From positions 1 to 43,365 of the forward strand of contig NZ_LIPP01000040.1 of assembly GCF_001418335.1 (NCBI RefSeq): a DNA stretch of 43,365 bases, in the 5' to 3' direction. Below are positions 25,241 through 32,971 of this stretch, one piece after another. Below the pieces are notes generated by a model. It worked only from the letters and a program-made list of their open reading frames with translations, did no database searches and was not told the origin of the DNA. The position numbers and the translations under genes were made by a program. This DNA is from Streptomyces aurantiacus (lineage in GTDB: Bacteria; Actinomycetota; Actinomycetes; Streptomycetales; Streptomycetaceae). Numbering within the stretch: position 1 is the first letter of the stretch; each line of letters starts with the position of its first letter.

Positions 25241-25926
25241 ACGATCTCCTGAACCAGATCCGGCTCGTGGGCGACTGGCTGACGTCGTCCCAGCAGTGGC
25301 ACGGGGACGACGGCATCCCGCACCGGCTCGCGGAGCACCTGACCTACAGCGGTCTGTCGCTGCTGTTCGCGACGCTGATCGGGCTGGCGTTCGGGCTGCT
25401 GGTCGGGCACACCGGCCGCGGCGCGTTCGCCGTCGCGAGCGTCGCGAACCTTGCGCGGGCGATCCCCACCTTCGGCCTGGTCGTACTCGTCGTGACCCTC
25501 GCCGGGCTCAGTACCACTCCCGTGCTGGTCGCCCTGGTGGCGCTCGCGGTCCCGCCGATCCTCATCAACACCTTCGAGGGGGTCCGCGGCGTCGACCCCG
25601 ACGCCCGGGACGCCGCGAAGGGAATGGGCATGACCGGCTGGGAGGTCCTGCTGAAGGTCGAGGTGCCGATGGCGCTGCCGCTGATCCTGCTCGGCCTGCG
25701 GGTCGCCGCGATCCAGGTGGTGGCCACGGCGACCGTCGCCGCGTATCCCGGTCTCGGCGGTCTGGGCCGCTTCATCGTCGACGGGCTCTCCCGCAACGAC
25801 TACGAACTGGTCATCGGCGGCTCCGCCGTCGTCGTGGCACTGGCGCTCGTCGTCCAGGCCGTCTTCACCGCGCTGCGGCGCGCCATCGTCTCGCCGGGGC
25901 TGCGGCCCGCGGCGACCAAGTCATGA
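25237..25926 (+). CDS. Quaternary-amine ABC transporter permease 2 (OpuCD/ProW type)
   Basis: The second permease subunit starts at GTG 25237 inside the previous stop, giving 229 residues. It has hydrophobic helices from about residue 35. The family stretches are ARAIPTFGLVVLVVTLAGL, the EAA loop DAAKGMGMTGWEVLLKVEVP, and TATVAAYPGLGGLGRFIVDG. It differs strongly in sequence from permease 1, so the pair is an old heterodimer. Its TGA overlaps the ATG of a 40-codon ORF that leads into the binding-protein gene. Confidence 0.93.
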   Translation: MNDLLNQIRLVGDWLTSSQQWHGDDGIPHRLAEHLTYSGLSLLFATLIGLAFGLLVGHTGRGAFAVASVANLARAIPTFGLVVLVVTLAGLSTTPVLVALVALAVPPILINTFEGVRGVDPDARDAAKGMGMTGWEVLLKVEVPMALPLILLGLRVAAIQVVATATVAAYPGLGGLGRFIVDGLSRNDYELVIGGSAVVVALALVVQAVFTALRRAIVSPGLRPAATKS

Positions 25927-26045
25927 GCCACCGGACTCCCGCGCACCCGATGCATCCGATGCGCGCGGAAGTCGCACCAGAGCCCGCCCCGAGACCTGAG
26001 CCCGCCCCGAGACCAGAGCCGTACCTGAGAAAGGGAACACCATGA
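25923..26045 (+). CDS. Possible 40-codon linking ORF, Pro/Glu-rich
   Basis: The ORF starts at ATG 25923 overlapping the permease stop (ATGA) and stops at 26045 overlapping the ATG of the binding-protein gene (ATGA). It therefore bridges the 115-bp gap without a break in translation. The product begins MSHRTPAHPMHPMRAEV and contains two copies of PEPAPR, encoded by direct repeats of GAGCCCGCCCCGAGACC. No known domain. It may only serve to carry ribosomes to the next gene, or be chance; the double overlap is the reason to list it. Confidence 0.35.
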   Translation: MSHRTPAHPMHPMRAEVAPEPAPRPEPAPRPEPYLRKGTP

Positions 26046-26986
26046 ACAAGGCCACGTACCGCGCCGCCGCCCTCGGCGTCGTCGCCGCGCTCTCGCTGAC
26101 CGCCACCGCCTGCGGAGGCAGCGACGACAGTGACGACAACCCGCTGACAGGCGGCAGCGCCGACAGCGGAGGCGGCAAGGCCATCGTCGTCGGCTCGGCC
26201 AACTTCCCCGAGAACCAGCTGCTCGCCGAGATCTACGCCCAGGCCCTGGAGGACAAGGGCCTGAAGGTGACCCGCAAGTTCGACATCGGCGCCCGCGAGG
26301 TCTTCTACGACCAGGTCGTCAAGGGCGGCATCGGGGTCATCCCCGAGTACAACGGGGCGCTGCTGTCCGTGGCGGTCGACAAGAAGAGCACCGCCACCAG
26401 CACGGAGGAGATCAACGCCGAGCTGACGAAGAAGCTCCCGAAGTCGGTGGGGATACTCGACTCCGCCGCGGCCGAGGACAAGGACTCGGTCACGGTCACC
26501 GCCGAGACCGCCGACAAGTACAACCTCAAGACCCTGGCCGACCTCAAGCCGGTCGCGAAGGACCTGGCCATCGGCGCAGGCTCGGAGTTCAAGACGCGCA
26601 CCCAGGGCGGGGTCGGCCTGAAGACCGTCTACGGCGTCGAGTTCGGCAAGTTCCAGCCGCTGGACGCGGGCGCCCAGAGCACCCTGCTGAAGCTGCTGAA
26701 GGACGACAAGGTCCAGGCCGCCAACCTCTACACGACCGACCCCGCCATCGTCGAGGACAAGCTGGTGGTCCTGGAGGACCCGAAGAACCTCTTCTCCTCC
26801 CAGAACGTCACGCCCCTCATCTACAAGTCCGCGGTCAACGACAAGGCCAAGTCGGCGCTCAACGACCTCTCGGCCAAGCTCACCACCGAGGACCTGCTGG
26901 ACATGATGAAGAAGCTCGTCAACGACAAGGAGGACGCCTCCGACGTGGCGAAGGAGTGGCTCACCTCGGCCGGCCTCGCAAGCTGA
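26042..26986 (+). CDS. Quaternary-amine ABC transporter substrate-binding lipoprotein (OpuCC/ProX/EgtU-type)
   Basis: The 314-residue precursor has a lipoprotein signal with lipobox LTATACGG (Cys near residue 23). Mature features are the QAT-family opening AIVVGSANFPENQLLAEIYA, DIGAREVFYDQVVKGGIGVI, PEYNGALLSV, VKDL-type segments before AIGAGSEFKTRTQGGVGL, and LLKLLKDDKVQAANLYTTDP. Family binding pockets cage a trimethylammonium group with aromatic residues. EgtU-type members bind ergothioneine, OpuC-types glycine betaine, choline or carnitine. Which ligand applies cannot be read by eye. The adjacent lyase and OCD genes favour a catabolised betaine rather than an osmolyte. Confidence 0.92.
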   Translation: MNKATYRAAALGVVAALSLTATACGGSDDSDDNPLTGGSADSGGGKAIVVGSANFPENQLLAEIYAQALEDKGLKVTRKFDIGAREVFYDQVVKGGIGVIPEYNGALLSVAVDKKSTATSTEEINAELTKKLPKSVGILDSAAAEDKDSVTVTAETADKYNLKTLADLKPVAKDLAIGAGSEFKTRTQGGVGLKTVYGVEFGKFQPLDAGAQSTLLKLLKDDKVQAANLYTTDPAIVEDKLVVLEDPKNLFSSQNVTPLIYKSAVNDKAKSALNDLSAKLTTEDLLDMMKKLVNDKEDASDVAKEWLTSAGLAS

Positions 26987-27075
26987 CCCGCGCCGTCGTC
27001 CGGGCACCTCGGACCACACGTGTCAGGGACGAGCGGGCGAGCGGGGGTCGCGTACGACGGACTGGGGGGACGAGG

Positions 27076-28005
27076 GTGAGCGACACGGAGGCAGCCGGTA
27101 GGGAGAGAGCCGGTACGGAGAGAGCTGGGGAGGGCGCCGGAGAAGGCGCCGGCGTCGATGTGTCCCACGGGGCCGCTGTCGCTCCCTCGCGGCTGTACCA
27201 GCTGTTCGAGGGACGCCGACTGACGCCCACCCAACGCCGTATCGCCCACTGCCTGGTCCGGCGGACGGCGGCCGCGCCGTTCCTTTCGAGCGTGGAACTG
27301 GCCCAGCTGGCCGGGGTGAGCCAGCCGTCGGTGACCCGGTTCGCGGTCGCCCTCGGCTTCGACGGATATCCGGCGCTGCGCAGACATCTGCGGGACGTCG
27401 TACCGGCCGGGCCGGCCGTGGACGCACGGCCGGCCAACCCCTACCAGCAGGCGGTACGGGCCGAGATCGACAACCTGCTTCAACTGGCGTCCCTGCTCGC
27501 CGACCCCGGACCGGTGGAAACCGCGGGCCGGCTGCTCGCCGCCTCCCGTCCACTGCCCGTGCTCGGGTTGCGCGCCTCGGCCGCCCAGGCGTGCGGCTTC
27601 GCCTACTTCGCGGCGAAGGTGCACCCCGACGTGCGCCTGCTGGACGAGGGCGGGTCGTCGCTCGCCGACCGGATCGACGCGGCCCGCCACGCGGGCGCGA
27701 GCGCGCTCCTGTGCTTCGCGCTGCCGCGCCACCCGGTCGAGCTCCTGGACGCGCTCGACCACGCCCGGGACGCCGGGCTGACCGTGGTGACGATCGCCGA
27801 CGGCACGTACGCCCCGGTGGCGGCCCACAGCGACATGCTGCTCCCGGCCGCCGTGGGCACCGGCCTGGTCTTCGACACGGTGAGCGCGCCCATGCTCCTG
27901 GGGCAGGTCCTCCTGGAGGCGATGTGCGACCGCATGCCCGACGCCCAGGCCCACCTGGAGGAGTTCGACGCGAGGGCCGCGGCACGGGGCCTGTTCGTCG
28001 ACTGA
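27076..28005 (+). CDS. MurR/RpiR-family transcriptional regulator (HTH_6 + SIS)
   Basis: The start at GTG 27076 is supported by GGGGGA 6 nt upstream and gives 309 residues; the first 45 are Gly/Glu-rich. The HTH_6 domain runs from RLTPTQRRIAHCLV through SSVELAQLAGVSQPSVTRFA to LGFDGYPALRRHLRD. The SIS domain has LPVLGLRASAAQACGFAYFA, LDEGGSSLADRIDAARHAGA and DAGLTVVTIADGTYAPVAAH. SIS domains of this family normally bind phosphosugars, but RpiR regulators of amine and amino-acid catabolism are also known. It follows the transporter by 90 bp and ends the locus, so it is the likely controller of the divergent promoter at 23197-23315. Confidence 0.9.
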   Translation: MSDTEAAGRERAGTERAGEGAGEGAGVDVSHGAAVAPSRLYQLFEGRRLTPTQRRIAHCLVRRTAAAPFLSSVELAQLAGVSQPSVTRFAVALGFDGYPALRRHLRDVVPAGPAVDARPANPYQQAVRAEIDNLLQLASLLADPGPVETAGRLLAASRPLPVLGLRASAAQACGFAYFAAKVHPDVRLLDEGGSSLADRIDAARHAGASALLCFALPRHPVELLDALDHARDAGLTVVTIADGTYAPVAAHSDMLLPAAVGTGLVFDTVSAPMLLGQVLLEAMCDRMPDAQAHLEEFDARAAARGLFVD

Positions 28006-28086
28006 CCTCCTGGCGAGGACGGCCGCCCGTCCAGGTGCGGTAAGGTTCACCTGCGTCTTCACGCGGTTCACCGCAGCGAGGCGCAT

Positions 28087-28160
<74 letters not shown>

Positions 28161-28167
28161 CAGAGCG

Positions 28168-28205
28168 AAGGGTCTTCGCAGGCGAGAGCCTGCGGGGACC
28201 CTTTT
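28168..28205 (+). terminator. Rho-independent terminator of tRNA-Pro
   Basis: AAGGGTC (28168-28174) pairs with GACCCTT (28197-28203), and inside it CGCAGGC pairs with GCCTGCG across a GAGA tetraloop. A short T run follows. This is a classic intrinsic terminator 7 nt after the tRNA. Confidence 0.9.
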
Positions 28206-28728
28206 CGTGTGGGTCGTTTCCGGCCTTCGAGGTTGAGCATGCCGCTCATCGGCACCTTTACTCGGAGGCTCGCGAAGTTGCCGCTCCTGGACTTGAACAA
28301 GATCACTGCGGGGCTGTCGAAGACCTGGGCGGGGTTCCTGCGGGACGAGGCGGTCATCCGCCTGTACGCAACACGGGTGCGCGTCGCGCCTAAGGCTGTC
28401 CCGTAACTCCCGGCGGGCGCACGACGACAGCTACGGCGCCTCGCGGGGTTGCCGGATCGCCCGAATACACCCGGTATGAGGGCGACCCGGCGCCTTGCGA
28501 TGCACCGCATCCGACGCCGCGCGCTGAGATCCCCGACAGGGTCGAGCTCGGCGGCTGGGAAGCTGAGGCGTCCGCACCGTCGAGGTGGTCGGGCGAGCCA
28601 GGCAGACGCCGGGGCCCTGGGGTCGCACCTGCCACAAGCCCCACGTCCAACGAACGACAATACGGGCCCGAAAAGATCACCCCCTCCTAAACGTCTCACG
28701 AACTACGTGAATATGAAGGCGGAGGGTC
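28206..28728. other. Non-coding, apparently decayed spacer after tRNA-Pro
   Basis: No frame here has convincing protein character on either strand. At 28394 the sequence GGCTGTCCCGTAACTCCCGG resembles the end of small Streptomyces repeat elements that I remember with GGCTGTCCCGTAA termini. The next 120 bp look like its body, but no matching right end is found, so it would be a truncated copy. From about 28660 base composition drops sharply in G+C, and CACG-AACTA-CGTG (28696-28708) forms a short inverted repeat 20 bp before the AfsA-like gene, the likely promoter/operator zone. Confidence 0.35.
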
Positions 28729-29517
28729 ATGTCCGAGAAGTTTGTGTTCGTCGTAGGCGACAATCTCGCCTGCAGGTCGAATTCAGAAGATCTGGTGCCC
28801 TTATCCCAGTTGGACTTACTTCTTGAAGAGGGGCTGTCGTCCGATCCCCCACTGGTGATCGTGCCGGGGCAGGGCATCGAGAAGGACGAGCGAGACATCG
28901 TCCGCGCCAAGCTGCGCCGGCGTGGCCTGCCGGAGTCGATGCTCATGGACCTGCCTCTGCCGACGCTGCTGCACCGTCACGAGGTGCACAAACATAATCC
29001 GGAGAACGTCCTCATCGCCGGGCTGCGCAAGGTCGACGACCAGTTGTTCCGGGCGACGCTGCGCATCTCCGACCGCCAGGAAATGGTCCTCGACCACGCC
29101 ACTGGCTCCCATGTGACCGGCATGGTCATCCAGGAGGCCGTACGGCAGATGACGCTCGCCGTCGGGGAGCGACATCTGCTGGCGCCGCTCGACACGGCCC
29201 GTCGGTTCGTCATCAGCTCCCTCCAGACCACGTTCCACAAGTTCCTGCTCCCGCTGCCCACTCAGGTGGAGTACACGGTGGAGGAACTCAAGCGCAAAGG
29301 CCCCAACCGGCTGCGGTTCCGGGGCCGGTGCGACCTGCTGCAGGCGGATGTCCTCGCCGCGTCGGGCTCGATGGACGTGATGGTGATCGACGGGCAGCGG
29401 GCCGATCAGATCGAGGCGGACCACATTCGCGTGACGACCCGCGCGCTGGCGGAGCTCTACGCGGAGAAGCAGGGCGTGAGCGAGCACCTGACCCTCGGCC
29501 AGGGTGCCGCGTCCTGA
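28729..29517 (+). CDS. AfsA-family hotdog protein (gamma-butyrolactone synthase-like)
   Basis: The 262-residue protein starts at ATG 28729 with a GGAGG site. Residues 75-145 carry the AfsA hotdog signature: LLHRHEVHKHNPENVLIAGL, then a second part ending HVTGMVIQEAVRQ. AfsA/ScbA enzymes condense a beta-ketoacyl thioester with dihydroxyacetone phosphate and have two hotdog repeats in about 300 residues. Here the N-terminal 75 residues and the second half (FHKFLLPLPTQVEYTVEEL, with FRGRCDLL) are divergent, so the second repeat may be degenerate. Two TTA codons (28801 and 28816) imply dependence on the bldA tRNA. It opens a six-gene cluster of lipid-modifying enzymes. It may make a signal or a biosynthetic starter; the substrate is unknown. 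Confidence 0.82.
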   Translation: MSEKFVFVVGDNLACRSNSEDLVPLSQLDLLLEEGLSSDPPLVIVPGQGIEKDERDIVRAKLRRRGLPESMLMDLPLPTLLHRHEVHKHNPENVLIAGLRKVDDQLFRATLRISDRQEMVLDHATGSHVTGMVIQEAVRQMTLAVGERHLLAPLDTARRFVISSLQTTFHKFLLPLPTQVEYTVEELKRKGPNRLRFRGRCDLLQADVLAASGSMDVMVIDGQRADQIEADHIRVTTRALAELYAEKQGVSEHLTLGQGAAS

Positions 29518-29594
29518 TCACCGGCGGCCGGTCCGGTCCCGCGGCCGGTCCAGTCCGTCGGCCATCCGCCCGCCGCGCCGTGGAGGTTCCCCGA

Positions 29595-30236
29595 ATGTGG
29601 TTACTGCGTAAATATCCCCTTTTCGTCCTTGGTGTATGTGTCGCGGCGACCGGCACGGCCGTGGTCCGCGGACTGCTCGACCTCTCCGCTCCCTGGCAGC
29701 GGGTGGCGGTGGCGCTCGCCGGGCTCCATCTGATGTGGATACTGCTGGAGACTTGGACGACCGTCCGCAGCTCGACCTCGGTCGAGCTGGCAACCGACCG
29801 CGGCACCATCTACGTCTACGCCACCGCCCGTGCCGCCACCGTCGCCGCGGCCTGTCTGCCTGCGGCCGACGACCAGACCTACCACCCCTGGATGCTCGCG
29901 CTGCCCGTGGTCTTCGCGGCGGCAGTCGGCTTCCGGCTGTGGGGCATCCGGACCCTTGGCCGGTTCTATTCGCACCGCGTCCGGGTGCTCGGCGACCATC
30001 AGGTCGTCCAGAGCGGCCCCTACAGGTGGGTGCGGCATCCCGCCTATCTCGGGATGGCCCTCGCCCACGTCGTCTTCGTGCTGTTCTTCCTCAACACCTA
30101 CAGTGCCGCCGCCCTCATGGTCCTGCTGCCGACGCTGGTCGTGCGCATCCTCGTCGAGGAGCGGACCCTGCTCACACTTCCCGGCTACTCCGACTATGCG
30201 GCGACCCACCGCCGTGTCATCCCCTGGATATGGTGA
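29595..30236 (+). CDS. Isoprenylcysteine carboxyl methyltransferase (ICMT)-family membrane protein
   Basis: This 213-residue protein starts at ATG 29595 behind GGAGG. Four or five hydrophobic segments precede the ICMT signature: VVQSGPYRWVRHPAYLGMAL, then EERTLLTLPGYSDYAATHRR and VIPWIW at the end. In the family, RHP, the Glu and the final Arg build the S-adenosylmethionine site and methylate an isoprenoid or lipid carboxylate at the membrane. Bacterial members act on unknown lipid substrates or quinone-like compounds. Codon 3 is TTA (29601), a third bldA mark in this cluster. The stop overlaps an in-frame ATG of the next reading frame. In context with UbiA it suggests an isoprenoid product that is capped by methylation. 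Confidence 0.85.
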   Translation: MWLLRKYPLFVLGVCVAATGTAVVRGLLDLSAPWQRVAVALAGLHLMWILLETWTTVRSSTSVELATDRGTIYVYATARAATVAAACLPAADDQTYHPWMLALPVVFAAAVGFRLWGIRTLGRFYSHRVRVLGDHQVVQSGPYRWVRHPAYLGMALAHVVFVLFFLNTYSAAALMVLLPTLVVRILVEERTLLTLPGYSDYAATHRRVIPWIW

Positions 30237-30307
30237 TCGGCTCGATGAACGCACGCCGCGCACTGCGCATCCCCACGTTCTCGTCGCACCGCAGGAAGGG
30301 GCCGGTC

Positions 30308-32971
30308 ATGCGTGGGCGGGCCCTGCTGAACGAGGCGGAGGTCGGTCCGAAGTTCTCCCGGCAGGCGCGGATGGCAACGGAAGGCTTCCCGGTCCCCCGC
30401 TTCTTCTGCGTGTCGGCAGCCACGTTCACCGAAGTGCTGCGCCCTGTGCGCGCCGAGCTGGACGCCCTTCTCGCCGGCTTGGACACAGCGGACGCCGAGA
30501 CTCTGGAGAAAAGGGCGTCCGCGCTGCGCGAGACGGTGCTCGCCGCCTCCGTACCGGCCGCAGTCGCACGGCAGCTGTACGACGCCTTCGACGATGTCTT
30601 CGGGCCGGATGCCGTGGTCTCGGTGCGCTCCTCGGTCGTCGGTACAGGCGCGGACGTCGGCGAGGACTCGGCGCACGACGCGTTCGCCGGAATCAGCGAC
30701 AGCTTCCTGTACGTCACCCGCGAGGAGCTCCTGGACCGGGTACGGCAGTGCTGGGCCTCCGGCTTCGGGACGCAGGCGCTGCTGTACCGGGCCGCCCGGG
30801 GCGGCACACAGCACGGCTTCGCGGTGGCCGTCGGCGTCCAGCGCATGGAGTTCGGCCGCCGCTCGTTCGTACTGTTCACCTGCGATCCGCTGACCGGCGC
30901 CCGCGACCGAGTGCTCGCTGCCGGCCTCGGCATCGGCGAGGGCGTCGTCCAGGAGAAGGTCCCGGTCGACCACTACTTCGTCAGCCGGCGCGACAACGCG
31001 GTGCGGTCCGTGCTCGCCCACAAGACACAGCTGATGGAGGAGAACCCCGGCCGGCTCGCCGACGGCCCGCGTACGGTGGCCGCGCCCGAGGAGCTGTGGG
31101 ACGCACCGGCGCTGACGGACGAGCAGATCCAACAGGTCGTGATGGTCGGCGACCGGATCGAGGAGCTCTTCGGGTGCCCGCAGGACATCGAGGGCACCTT
31201 CACCGCGGACGGCCGGCTGAACATCCTCCAGGCCCGCCCGGTGGTGCTGGAGCTGGACCGGCAGCGGCTGTGGAGCAACGCCAACATCACCGAGTCCTAC
31301 CCGGACGTCACCACGGCACTGACCTACTCCTTCGCCCAGCGCTTCTACCGTGAGGACTTCCACGACTTCTACCGGCTGCTCGGCGTGCCCCGCAAGGTCC
31401 TCGACCGGCACGAGGGTGAACTGCGCGGCATGATCGGCCTGTTGCGTGGACGGGTCTACTACTCGCTGAGCGTCTGGTACGCCTTGCACGGACTGAGCCG
31501 GACCTTCCCGCTGTGGCGGAGAAGCTTCGAGCGGATGATGGGCATGTCCCCGTCGGTCACCCACGTCCGGCCCACCCCGCCGCTCACCGACCCCGCCCTG
31601 TTGCCCGCGACGGCGGCGGCCACGGCGCGCCTGGCATGGCGGCTGGTGACGCACGGCGCGGCGGTGAAGGACTTCGAGACCTGGTGGGAGAGGATCCTCA
31701 CCGCGCACCGGGAGGCCGCGAAGACCGCCGATCCGCTGCAACTCGCGCAGCTGATGCGGTCGTTGTGGACCGAGGTCGGTGACCGCTGGGGCATCACGCT
31801 GGTCAACGACCTCCTGCTGCAACTGCACGAGACGCTGGCCATGAAGATGCTCGGCCGCTGGGTGCCGCAGGCCGACGCCGGACTGCACAGCGATCTGCTG
31901 TGCGGCGGCGAGGAGAACCGCAGCGTCATCATCCTGATGTCGATCGTCGAGATCGCCGAACGGATACGCGCCACGCCGGGCGTCCTCGACGCGCTCGCGG
32001 TGAAGCCCGCCGAGGAGGTGTGGGACGAGATCGACCGGGACGCCTACGGCAGTGACCTCGCCGACCGGATGCGCACCCACAACCACCTCCACGGCGACCG
32101 GGGCCTGCAGGAACTGAAGCTGGAGGTGCCGGTCCCCCGCGACCAGCCCGCCCAGCTGCTGCGCATCGCCGCCGAGTACGCGCGCGGCGACCTCACACGC
32201 GCCCTGTTGCGCGAACGGGAGGCCCAGGCCCGCCGGGCGGGCGAGCGGCGGCTGGCCGAGCTGCTCGCGGGGCGCCCGCTGGCCGGCGGCGCGCTGCGCG
32301 CGGCGCTGGCCGGGCAGCGCCGGTACATCAACATGCGGGAGAACACCCGCTACGGTCGCAGCGAGCTGTTCGGATTCGGCCGCCAGGTATACCGCAGGCT
32401 CGGCGCCGACCTGGCCGCACGCGGTCTGCTGGAGAAGGCCGAGGACGTGATGCACCTGACCGAGGAGGAGATCCTCGGCACATACGACGGCACGGCCGTC
32501 ACCGACGACCTGCGGGGCCTGGCCGCCGTACGCCGGGCCGAGTTCCACGCGCGGGGCGCCGAACTGCCCATGGACTTCGTGACCATGGGCCCCGTACGGG
32601 ACGCGCTGCCGGACCCGAACCGGGACACGGCCGCCTCGGGCACCCTGCGCGGCTTGGGCTCCAGCGGAGGCATCGTACGAGGCACCGCCCGCGTCGTCAT
32701 CGACCCGCACGACCTCGGCGACCCCTCCGAGGACATGATCCTGATCGCCCGCGAGACCGATCCCGGCTGGCTGTTTCTGATGCTGTCCTCGCGCGGCATC
32801 GTCGTCGAGCGCGGCACCCTGCTGTCGCACACCGCCATCTCCGGGCGCAAATTCGGCATCCCGACCATAGTTGCGCTTCCTCACGCGACCACCCGTATCC
32901 CCGACGGCGCCCGTGTCGAGATGGACGGCGCGGCTGGCACCGTGAAGATCCTTGAGGAGGACGAGGCATGA
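30308..32971 (+). CDS. PEP synthase / pyruvate phosphate dikinase-like phosphotransferase
   Basis: The start at ATG 30308 is supported by AGGAAGGGG 7 nt upstream and begins MRGRALLNEAEVGPKFSRQ, although the frame is open from ATG 30230. At about 887 residues it has the PPDK N-terminal ATP-grasp region: GFPVPRFFCVSAATFTEVL, SVRSSVVGTGADVGEDSAHD, VLFTCDPLTG-like FVLFTCDPLTGARDRVLA, and LNILQARPVVLE. A helical middle of about 400 residues without known domain follows. The C-terminal swivelling domain carries a phospho-histidine in ERGTLLSHTAISGRKFGIP. The PEP/pyruvate barrel is absent. This layout is that of rifampin phosphotransferase-type enzymes, which move the beta-phosphate of ATP to a small molecule. 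It probably phosphorylates a cluster intermediate. Confidence 0.85.
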   Translation: MRGRALLNEAEVGPKFSRQARMATEGFPVPRFFCVSAATFTEVLRPVRAELDALLAGLDTADAETLEKRASALRETVLAASVPAAVARQLYDAFDDVFGPDAVVSVRSSVVGTGADVGEDSAHDAFAGISDSFLYVTREELLDRVRQCWASGFGTQALLYRAARGGTQHGFAVAVGVQRMEFGRRSFVLFTCDPLTGARDRVLAAGLGIGEGVVQEKVPVDHYFVSRRDNAVRSVLAHKTQLMEENPGRLADGPRTVAAPEELWDAPALTDEQIQQVVMVGDRIEELFGCPQDIEGTFTADGRLNILQARPVVLELDRQRLWSNANITESYPDVTTALTYSFAQRFYREDFHDFYRLLGVPRKVLDRHEGELRGMIGLLRGRVYYSLSVWYALHGLSRTFPLWRRSFERMMGMSPSVTHVRPTPPLTDPALLPATAAATARLAWRLVTHGAAVKDFETWWERILTAHREAAKTADPLQLAQLMRSLWTEVGDRWGITLVNDLLLQLHETLAMKMLGRWVPQADAGLHSDLLCGGEENRSVIILMSIVEIAERIRATPGVLDALAVKPAEEVWDEIDRDAYGSDLADRMRTHNHLHGDRGLQELKLEVPVPRDQPAQLLRIAAEYARGDLTRALLREREAQARRAGERRLAELLAGRPLAGGALRAALAGQRRYINMRENTRYGRSELFGFGRQVYRRLGADLAARGLLEKAEDVMHLTEEEILGTYDGTAVTDDLRGLAAVRRAEFHARGAELPMDFVTMGPVRDALPDPNRDTAASGTLRGLGSSGGIVRGTARVVIDPHDLGDPSEDMILIARETDPGWLFLMLSSRGIVVERGTLLSHTAISGRKFGIPTIVALPHATTRIPDGARVEMDGAAGTVKILEEDEA

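Noticed and set aside
30194..32884. A minus-strand open frame of about 900 codons opposite the PEP-synthase-like gene
   Set aside because: It has no recognisable domain and mirrors the codon positions of the plus-strand gene, which has clear ATP-grasp and swivelling-domain motifs.
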